This document shows, piece by piece, positions 1 through 5,856 of a stretch of 9,458 nucleotides of DNA (positions within the stretch are counted from its first letter, which is position 1; every line of letters begins with the position of its first letter). Both the position numbers and the translations under genes were made by a program. The notes beneath the pieces were generated by a model. The model searched no databases. It saw only the letters and a list, made by a program, of their open reading frames with translations, and had not been told where the DNA came from. The stretch is from Desulfobulbaceae bacterium UBA2213 (GTDB lineage: Bacteria > Desulfobacterota > Desulfobulbia > Desulfobulbales > Desulfocapsaceae): NCBI GenBank assembly GCA_002327225.1, contig DCUN01000118.1:1236-10693 (forward strand), read 5' to 3'.

Positions 1-104
1 ACATGGATAATCTCCGCCCCCGCCTGATCAACCGCCCGGATCTCATCTCCCAACCGGCAGAAATCAGCGGACAATATCGATGGTGCAAATTGAATTTTCT
101 GCAT
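1..104 (-). CDS. rpe: Ribulose-phosphate 3-epimerase, N-terminal fragment (runs off left edge)
   Basis: Only the first 34 codons are in the window. They carry the family's N-terminal signature: an APSILSADF segment at residues 7-15, followed by a conserved RLGDE...AGAEIIHV pattern that in the family leads into the DVMDG metal-site motif, here just outside the window. The enzyme interconverts ribulose-5-phosphate and xylulose-5-phosphate in the cytosol (pentose phosphate and Calvin pathways). I chose the ATG at 104 because family members start a few residues before the APSIL strand and because GAGG lies five bases upstream of it. An in-frame ATG at 134 would add ten residues but has a purine run abutting it. 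The gene starts 39 nt after the dprA stop on the same strand, so it is probably co-transcribed with dprA. Confidence 0.88.
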   Translation of the reverse strand, partial: MQKIQFAPSILSADFCRLGDEIRAVDQAGAEIIH

Positions 105-143
105 ACCTTCCTCTTCTATTATTACGTGCTTCATCTCCTCTCT

Positions 144-1259
144 TCACCCTTCCTGCCCGACCCTGCGCACCTCATCGCCAGGCAACATCTCCACCAACCC
201 CTCCAGCTCAAGCAGAAGCAGAAACTCGGCGACCCGCCCCGGACTCAGGCCAGAGCACGCGATCAGCGTATCGCGCTTCATGGAATAGGGCTCGATCTTT
301 TCCAGCAAAGCAAGGTGTTCTGGATCAAGGGTTGACGCTCCCGGCCCTGCCCCATCACCTGCTTTTTTTTCACCTAGCAGACCCGGACAGAGTGGGAGTT
401 CCTCAATAATATCCTGGGCTGAAAGCACCAGTTTGGCCCCTTGCTGCAACAACCAGTGCGCCCCGGCGCTTTTAAAAGAATCAACCTGACCGGGCACAGC
501 AAAAACATCACGGCCTTCATCGAGCGCAAGCACCGCTGTAATAAGAGAGCCTGACTTTCTGGCGGCCTCAACAACCACCACCCCATAACTCATCCCGGCA
601 ATAATACGATTACGTGCCGGAAAACGAAATGCCTCGGGGGTGGTCCCGAGGGGATATTCAGTTACCAGGACGCCACCCTCCCGGATCTGTTCATACAAGC
701 TGTGGTTCTGCCGGGGATAGACGACATCGATCCCGCAGCCCATTACTGCAACCGTCCCCCCTGGAGCTGACAAAGCTCCAGCATGGGCGCTGGCATCAAT
801 CCCGAGAGCCAGACCGGAGACGACGGTCACCCCTTGTGCAGCCAGATCCCGGGCCAGGGTAGATGCAATGCGATGACCATAACTGGTTGCCGCCCTGGAG
901 CCGACAATCGCCACACAACAGGTTGCAAGGAGTTCGCTCCTGCCCTGGATATAAAGAACCAACGGTGGCGCATTAATCTGACGCAGCAGGGGCGGATAAT
1001 TCTGGTCGTCAAGACAGATGGCTTGCGCCCCTAATCCAGCCAGTCGCTCCAGCTCTTTTTCACCCCTGTCCCGCACACCACCGACATCTGACAAGCCCGC
1101 AAGAGCCTCTGGCCGGATTCCCGCAACCTTTGACCGTTCCTTGGCCGTGGCCAGCAATGCACCATCAGGACCATCAAACCAATCTACAAGACGCCGCTGG
1201 CCTGTCACCCCCAAGCCTGGAACCAGACTCAAACTCACCCAATCAAGGATATCAGCCAT
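144..1259 (-). CDS. dprA: DNA processing protein DprA (Smf), natural-transformation ssDNA/RecA loader
   Basis: DprA binds incoming single-stranded DNA in the cytoplasm and loads RecA during transformation; many bacteria that are not known to be competent also keep it. The 371-residue protein has the usual three parts. A small helical N-terminal domain (about 1-90) contains a VPGLG turn near residue 13. The Rossmann-like DprA/LOG core (about 100-290) carries VGSRAATSYG at 119-128, SGLALGIDASAH at 148-159, FPARNRIIAGMS at 213-224 and GSLITA at 237-242. A C-terminal winged-helix domain spans about 314-369. The length is typical and the frame is intact. The start is either ATG 1259 or GTG 1265, two codons upstream; neither has a strong Shine-Dalgarno sequence. 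The rpoD-dprA gap is T-rich on the coding strand and holds a small GCCAA/TTGGC stem (1288-1302) just ahead of the start, too short to call a terminator. Confidence 0.95.
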   Translation of the reverse strand: MADILDWVSLSLVPGLGVTGQRRLVDWFDGPDGALLATAKERSKVAGIRPEALAGLSDVGGVRDRGEKELERLAGLGAQAICLDDQNYPPLLRQINAPPLVLYIQGRSELLATCCVAIVGSRAATSYGHRIASTLARDLAAQGVTVVSGLALGIDASAHAGALSAPGGTVAVMGCGIDVVYPRQNHSLYEQIREGGVLVTEYPLGTTPEAFRFPARNRIIAGMSYGVVVVEAARKSGSLITAVLALDEGRDVFAVPGQVDSFKSAGAHWLLQQGAKLVLSAQDIIEELPLCPGLLGEKKAGDGAGPGASTLDPEHLALLEKIEPYSMKRDTLIACSGLSPGRVAEFLLLLELEGLVEMLPGDEVRRVGQEG

Positions 1260-1350
1260 GCCCACGCCCAGTTAAAGTGAATAAATGGCCAACCCCTTTG
1301 GCTGAAAACAAACGGAAGAAAAAAGAGTCTCCACCGTACAAAAATCGCCA

Positions 1351-1383
1351 GAGAAAGCAGGGAAAGAAAAAAAGGGGAAGAAA
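1351..1383 (-). other. Polypyrimidine tract in the rpoD-dprA gap
   Basis: Read on the transcribed (minus) sense, this 33-nt stretch is pyrimidine at every position except one G. It lies about 50 nt after the rpoD stop and about 90 nt before dprA. No strong GC-rich hairpin plus U-run is visible in the gap. A G-poor pyrimidine segment is compatible with a Rho loading region, or it may be simple compositional bias. The composition is seen directly; a termination role is only inferred. Confidence 0.4.
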
Positions 1384-1430
1384 TACAAATAACGTCGATG
1401 GACAGGCTTCTCCACACACAAGAGTGTTTA

Positions 1431-3089
1431 TCAGTCTGTCAAAAACACACGTAACTCATCTATGCGCGAAGGATGTTTCAGTTTTTGTATTGCCTGGGCC
1501 TCGATCTGACGAATCCTCTCCCTGGTAACCGCAAAACACTTCCCCACTTCTTCAAGGGTATGATCACAGCTCACATCAATACCGTATCGCATCTGCAGGA
1601 CCTTGGACTCGCGAGCGGAGAGAGAAGACATCACCCGGCAGAGACATTCTTTCAAACTCTCAACCATGGAGGATTCATCAGGACCAATACTGCCGCAATC
1701 TTCAATAAAATCTGAGAGAAAAGATTCTTCATCGCTCCCCACCGGTGTATCAAGAGAAATGGCATCCTTGGCCGTTTTCAGCGCTGCTTTAATTTTCGCC
1801 ACACTCAGACCAAGCTGTTCCGCCATCTCCTCCGGGCTTGGCTCCCTGTTTTCCGTGCGGATAAAATCTCTAGTCACACGCAGCAGACGGTTAATGGTCT
1901 CTATCATGTGCACCGGCAGACGGATAGTCCGCCCCTGATCCGCAATACCACGGGTAATGGACTGGCGAATCCACCAGGTGGCATAGGTACTGAATTTATA
2001 TCCCCGGTGGTAATCAAATTTCTCAACGGCCTTCATCAGGCCAATATTCCCCTCTTGAATAAGATCAGGAAACTGCAGCCCGCGATTGGCAAATTTTTTG
2101 GCAACCGAGACGACCAAACGCAAATTTGCCCGTACCAGCGATTCCTTCGCAGACCTGACAGTGTCACGCGCCGCCTCCAGCTCCTGGAGGGTTGCATTCA
2201 AGGTCCGATAACCAAAATCAAGCCCTTCACACATCTCCCGGCCAACTCTTTTTTCAAGCTCCAAGGGGCTGATCTTCAGATCATCCTGAGCCTGAGATGC
2301 CGCTGCAAGCTTATAATCCTGTATTACCTGAACCCGAACCAGACGAATACGTTTTGCCAACTCGTGCAAGCCTTCTGCGATGCCATTGATACAGCGAGGA
2401 CAAAGGAGCCTGCCCTGAAATATTCCCGCAATCTTCGTCCCTATATCCAGGATCTGCTGATAAATCTCTCTGTCTTTATCGGAACCATCAGCACAAGCAA
2501 GTAAACGCTGACGCAAGCCTTCTCTTTCCTGCTCAAGCTCAATAGCCCGGGCAACCTGGCTGATAAACTCCTCGTGCGATTGAGCAATGATATCCTCTTG
2601 ATCCTCGGGGATCCCCTTCAACAGCTGAAAGATCTTGACCCGCCCCGCCTGAAGCTCCTGCACCAGAGACTGAAGGGCAGGAATAGCCAAAGGAGCTGCC
2701 AACACAGCCCCCTGAATGCGATAGAGCCCTTCCTCCATCATCCGGGAAAGTTCCACCTCCTCCTCATGGCTGAGCAGGCTCAATGTTCCCATCTCCCGCA
2801 AATAGATATTCATAGGATCGACAGCATGACACCCCTGCACCGAACCTCTGGAGAGACGACAAAGATCGTTTTCTTCCAGATCCAGGATGTACTGATCATC
2901 ACCATCACCTTCTTCCTCAATTACCAATGAGTCTTCCCCAGCATCCTCCGACCAATCAACAAAGAGCTTACTCCCTTCAAGAGCAAGACCACCAGTGACT
3001 TCGGCAATATCAAAGGCATCGTTTTCAAGCAGATCATCACCATTTGTCGATTCTGCCTCATCCTGATCAAATTTCTCATCCTCTGCCAT
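1431..3089 (-). CDS. rpoD: RNA polymerase primary sigma factor RpoD (sigma-70)
   Basis: This is the housekeeping sigma subunit that directs RNA polymerase to -10/-35 promoters. Numbered from ATG 3089 (552 aa), the domains are: an acidic leader (1-90); region 1.2 (about 91-121, starting DPMNIYLREMG); a non-conserved helical insert (about 122-310); region 2 (about 314-393, with ANLRLVVSVAKK, DLIQEGNIGLMKAVEKFDY and YATWWIRQSITR); region 3 (about 395-473); and region 4 (about 475-548, with the helix-turn-helix TLEEVGKCFAVTRERIRQIE). No recognisable region 1.1 fold precedes region 1.2; about 29 of the first 75 residues are D or E and only two are basic. There are 11 cysteines, including a CPRC pair at 230-233. 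Region 2.4 reads ADQGRTIR where ADQARTIR is usual. An in-frame ATG at 3140 would add 17 residues (MLFCCFLEVD...); I prefer 3089 because the extension does not look sigma-like and a G-rich element precedes 3089. It follows dnaG, as in the macromolecular synthesis operon. Confidence 0.95.
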   Translation of the reverse strand: MAEDEKFDQDEAESTNGDDLLENDAFDIAEVTGGLALEGSKLFVDWSEDAGEDSLVIEEEGDGDDQYILDLEENDLCRLSRGSVQGCHAVDPMNIYLREMGTLSLLSHEEEVELSRMMEEGLYRIQGAVLAAPLAIPALQSLVQELQAGRVKIFQLLKGIPEDQEDIIAQSHEEFISQVARAIELEQEREGLRQRLLACADGSDKDREIYQQILDIGTKIAGIFQGRLLCPRCINGIAEGLHELAKRIRLVRVQVIQDYKLAAASQAQDDLKISPLELEKRVGREMCEGLDFGYRTLNATLQELEAARDTVRSAKESLVRANLRLVVSVAKKFANRGLQFPDLIQEGNIGLMKAVEKFDYHRGYKFSTYATWWIRQSITRGIADQGRTIRLPVHMIETINRLLRVTRDFIRTENREPSPEEMAEQLGLSVAKIKAALKTAKDAISLDTPVGSDEESFLSDFIEDCGSIGPDESSMVESLKECLCRVMSSLSARESKVLQMRYGIDVSCDHTLEEVGKCFAVTRERIRQIEAQAIQKLKHPSRIDELRVFLTD

Positions 3090-3093
3090 AGAT

Positions 3094-3100
3094 CCCCCCC
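3094..3100 (-). promoter_or_regulatory. G7 tract acting as the likely rpoD ribosome-binding element
   Basis: Seven consecutive G residues (minus sense) end four bases before the preferred rpoD ATG at 3089. They give a GGGGG-type Shine-Dalgarno match rather than AGGAGG. If the upstream ATG at 3140 were used instead, this run would lie inside the coding region. Its role as a ribosome-binding site is inferred from position only. Confidence 0.4.
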
Positions 3101-3178
3101 GAGAGACCACGTCCACTTCAAGAAAACAACAGAATAGCATCCACTCTTTTCACAACATCACTCACTTTTCCACTGCGC

Positions 3179-3206
3179 ACTATATCAAGAAAAAACTTTA
3201 AATCAA
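3179..3206 (-). promoter_or_regulatory. Candidate sigma-70 promoter for rpoD in the dnaG-rpoD gap
   Basis: On the minus strand, TTGATT (3201-3206) is followed after 16 bases by TATAGT (3179-3184). Each hexamer matches the TTGACA/TATAAT consensus at four or five positions. Transcription would start near 3172, about 80 nt before the preferred rpoD start and about 30 nt before the alternative ATG at 3140, so it does not settle the start. The surrounding sequence is AT-rich compared with the flanking genes. An internal promoter letting rpoD be transcribed apart from dnaG is known from other macromolecular synthesis operons. The motifs are seen; activity is inferred. Confidence 0.6.
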
Positions 3207-3303
3207 TAAGTGATTGAAAAGAGAGAATGTTAAACCTGAATCCAGCAGAATATTGCATACGAGGATACATAAACTGTCACCACTTCTTTCCCTGGGCCCC
3301 TAC

Positions 3304-5181
3304 CTACTGGAGTGCCCGCAACTCCTTCTCAACTCTCTGCTGTTCCAGAAGCAGAGGCATAAGCACTTCCAGCTCATGTTCGTCGCGCTGCACCTTGCCT
3401 ATCTCTACAATCAACTTACGGGATATTTCCCGCAGCTCTTCTCTTTTCAGCCAGAGCAGCAACTCGGCCAGTTCTTCTTCCGTCCCTGAACAATGTGTGC
3501 TCCCGGAGTCGGCAGACGAAGCGGCCAACAAGATCTCGGCAACGAGAGCCCGTTCCTCTCCTTCCGGCAAGGCGGCAAGCAGTTCCTCCGGCTCAAGCTC
3601 ACGTCCCTTGGCGTGCAGGGCCTGGAGCTGGAGAAACAAGACTTCTCCCACACTGAAGGCCAGCCGTTGTCTCAGGCCAACCTCTTCCAACCGCAAAAAA
3701 TGAGCTGGATAGAGCACCATATGGGCAACGAGGCGTTTCTGGGCGACATTGAGCCCGATCCTCCCCCGCTCCTCCCGGGAAAAACGGTTTTCCTCCCTTG
3801 ATTGAGCGCCAGCAGGGTATGAATGGCCAAAATGAATCTCCTCTGGCTCCTGAAGAGCAAGTGCTGGGGCTGTCTCCCGGGAATGATCCGAGAGAAGTTC
3901 GCTCAGCTGCCGGGCAGGGAGGCCCAGTTTCTCACTGAAATGGGCGATCACCACTGAACGCTGCAAGGGAGAAGCTGCCGCCTGTACCAGCGGACGCAGT
4001 TCTTCCACAATCCTGTTTTTCCCGTCAAGGGTGAGCCCGTGCTCTTCAATCAGTTTTGTCAGGGCAAACTCGGCAAGCGGCGCCGCGGAGGCCAACAGCC
4101 GCTCCATCTGCTCCAGCCCCTTTTCTCGGATAAAGGTGTCCGGATCATGCCCGGGAGGCAGCAAGGCCACCTTCGCACTCATCTGTTCGGCCAGGAAAAG
4201 GGGGACCGCCCGGATCGCCGCCTTTATCCCGGCTGCATCGCCATCAAAAAGAAGGATGGCGTTGTCCGCATAATGGCGCAGCAGCTTTAACTGCGGCCGG
4301 GTCAGGGCGGTACCTAACGGCGCCACCACATTGGGACAGCCATGGACCACCATCGAGATCATGTCAAAATTCCCCTCCACCAGCACGACCCGCTGACGGG
4401 ATCGGATCTCGGCCGCCTGCTGAAAAAGACCAAGCAGACTGCGGCTCTTATCAAAGACCGGACTCTCAGGAGAATTCATATACTTGGGTTGACCGTCACC
4501 GACTATGCGACCGCCAAAGCCGCTGATCCTTCCCTTGGGGTCAAAGATGGGAAAGAGGATCCGGTCACGAAAACGATCGTAGGTGCTCCCCCTGTCATTT
4601 CTCACCAGCAACCCAACCGCCTCGGCTGCCGCGCTCTCTTCACCCTGCAGGCAGGAACCAAGAAAATTCCAGCCGGCGCTTTCCACGGCAGGCGCGTAGC
4701 CCAGTTGAAACTTCTCCTGCACCTCCAGCGGGATGCCCCGCCCCTCAAGATAGGCTCGGGCTCCGGCCGCATCGCCGGCCTGCAGCAGATACTCCCTGAA
4801 CAGGCGGGCCGCCTTTTCATTGATAGCATACATGGCCTTGCGCTGGCGTTCTTTCTCCTGTTCTGCAGGCGTTGAGTGTTTCTCCGGCAATTCAATCTGA
4901 TAGCGCCTGGCCAGTTCCTGCAGGGCTGCGGGAAAATCAAGATTATGATATTTCATCATGAAGGAGAAGACATCACCTGACTCGCCGCAGCCAAAGCAAT
5001 GATAAAACTGCTGCCCCGGATGCACCGAGAAGGAAGGGGTCTTCTCACCATGAAAGGGACAACGTCCCAGAAAGCGCGCCCCCGCTCTTTTCAGCTCAAC
5101 ACTCTCTCCGATGATCTGGACGATATCAGCCTGCTCCTTGACAAGGGCCGTTACTGAATCACGTGTTTCCGAATATCCCAT
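3304..5181 (-). CDS. dnaG: DNA primase DnaG
   Basis: DnaG makes the RNA primers for replication and works with the replicative helicase at the fork. The 625-residue protein has a full zinc ribbon (CPFH at 41-44 and CFGC at 62-65, giving C41, H44, C62, C65). The RNA polymerase catalytic core follows, with YDRFRDRILFPI at 201-212, GFGGR at 221-225 and YMNSPES at 234-240. The TOPRIM acidic residues are E269 (in VLVEGNFD), D313 and D315 (in LFDGDAAG). A variable C-terminal region (about 430-625) fits the helicase-binding domain and is rich in E, L and K. ATG 5181 places the N-terminus as expected for the family, but I see no Shine-Dalgarno sequence ahead of it; the preceding 20 bases are mostly A/T. 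The next gene on this strand is rpoD, with a gap of about 210 nt. Confidence 0.97.
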   Translation of the reverse strand: MGYSETRDSVTALVKEQADIVQIIGESVELKRAGARFLGRCPFHGEKTPSFSVHPGQQFYHCFGCGESGDVFSFMMKYHNLDFPAALQELARRYQIELPEKHSTPAEQEKERQRKAMYAINEKAARLFREYLLQAGDAAGARAYLEGRGIPLEVQEKFQLGYAPAVESAGWNFLGSCLQGEESAAAEAVGLLVRNDRGSTYDRFRDRILFPIFDPKGRISGFGGRIVGDGQPKYMNSPESPVFDKSRSLLGLFQQAAEIRSRQRVVLVEGNFDMISMVVHGCPNVVAPLGTALTRPQLKLLRHYADNAILLFDGDAAGIKAAIRAVPLFLAEQMSAKVALLPPGHDPDTFIREKGLEQMERLLASAAPLAEFALTKLIEEHGLTLDGKNRIVEELRPLVQAAASPLQRSVVIAHFSEKLGLPARQLSELLSDHSRETAPALALQEPEEIHFGHSYPAGAQSREENRFSREERGRIGLNVAQKRLVAHMVLYPAHFLRLEEVGLRQRLAFSVGEVLFLQLQALHAKGRELEPEELLAALPEGEERALVAEILLAASSADSGSTHCSGTEEELAELLLWLKREELREISRKLIVEIGKVQRDEHELEVLMPLLLEQQRVEKELRALQ

Positions 5182-5212
5182 ACTGACACAGATCTTTTAA
5201 TAAAATTTTCAG

Positions 5213-5240
5213 GACCAATACTCCACTCTACATGACCAAT
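5213..5240 (-). repeat. Two direct ATTGGTC copies 21 bp apart upstream of dnaG
   Basis: On the minus strand ATTGGTC occurs at 5234-5240 and again at 5213-5219. The 21-bp spacing is close to two helical turns and the pair lies 32-59 bases before the dnaG start. This is the geometry of tandem binding sites for a regulator on one DNA face, but two 7-mers in an 85-nt gap could also be chance. No clear promoter is seen in the gap. Confidence 0.3.
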
Positions 5241-5266
5241 TCAAGACCTTCCAAGTACCGCCAGCA

Positions 5267-5821
5267 TCATCCCGATTTGATTCTGGCCTGCTTCGCCTTC
5301 TCCGGTTGCCCCGATTCAATATAGGCCTTTTCCATCAGCAGCCAGTTCTGCTGGATCAAGCCATAATCCCTGCCGGCCAGGCTGTTTGACTTGATACAGA
5401 ACTGGACCACCTGACCATAATCCTTCTGTCCATATTTCACCTGGGCCATCTCATGCCAAAGCCTGGCGTTCCGAGGTTCAAGGCGGAGGGCCCGTTCAAG
5501 CATCATTTCAGCCTGACTGAACTGGCCTGAGCGCACACTTTGTCGGGCACCGGCAAGCAAGGTCCCGGCCGCCTTCCCTTCTTCCGGCACCGGCACAAAG
5601 TCGCGCTTTACGCGGGAACCCGGATCAGGAAGCGGGGCAGGAGCCGGAACAGGGGCAGGAACTGGACGGGGAACAGGGGCAGGAACCGGTGCCGGAGCAG
5701 GCCTGCCAGGCAGACTCACAGGATATTTCACCGTACATCCATGCAGGAACAAGGTCAACAGCATGAGCAAGCCGACATTCCAAACTCTGTTCCAGAAACG
5801 ACCATACCTTGTTTGATTCAT
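5267..5821 (-). CDS. Lipoprotein with proline-rich linker and TPR-like domain; putative PBP1b activator (LpoP-like)
   Basis: This 184-residue protein starts with a type II signal peptide: basic residues at 5-12, a hydrophobic stretch to residue 26, and a lipobox ending LHGC with the lipidated cysteine at 29. Threonine follows, so outer-membrane sorting is expected. Residues 39-67 are a linker of repeating PAP/PVP units. From about 85 the protein is helical and TPR-like (FSQAEMMLERALRLEPRNA at 101-119, then DYGQVVQ and GQPEKAKQA). I chose ATG 5821 because AAGGA lies upstream and the signal peptide then has normal length; GTG 5860, which overlaps the mrcB stop, would add 13 residues. The gene follows mrcB directly. 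E. coli LpoB (flexible proline-rich linker) and Pseudomonas LpoP (lipoprotein with linker and TPR domain) activate PBP1b from the outer membrane. Architecture and location fit LpoP; the function is inferred, and a generic TPR lipoprotein remains possible. Confidence 0.85.
   Translation of the reverse strand: MNQTRYGRFWNRVWNVGLLMLLTLFLHGCTVKYPVSLPGRPAPAPVPAPVPRPVPAPVPAPAPLPDPGSRVKRDFVPVPEEGKAAGTLLAGARQSVRSGQFSQAEMMLERALRLEPRNARLWHEMAQVKYGQKDYGQVVQFCIKSNSLAGRDYGLIQQNWLLMEKAYIESGQPEKAKQARIKSG
5646..5686. repeat. 24-bp-period tandem repeat in the lipoprotein's proline linker
   Basis: A 17-base unit (GGAACAGGGGCAGGAAC on the plus strand) occurs at 5646-5662 and exactly again at 5670-5686. The period is 24 bases, or eight codons. 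It encodes part of the alternating PVPAPVP linker of the lipoprotein, so gain or loss of a unit would change linker length in frame without breaking the protein. Confidence 0.75.
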
Positions 5822-5856
5822 CTCTTTTCTTCCTTCTTCTATCGAGAGGCTCTTTC

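Noticed and set aside
1235..1417. 60-codon hydrophobic open frame on the minus strand across the dprA start
   Set aside because: The hydrophobicity follows from the T-rich strand (F and L codons). It overlaps dprA in another frame and has no recognised family.
1401..1440. GACAG/CTGTC inverted repeat at the end of rpoD as an intrinsic terminator
   Set aside because: Short arms, long loop, partly inside the coding region and no adjoining U-run.
1908..2504. 198-codon open frame on the plus strand opposite rpoD
   Set aside because: Antisense to conserved rpoD regions 2 and 3; no domain, no good ribosome site.
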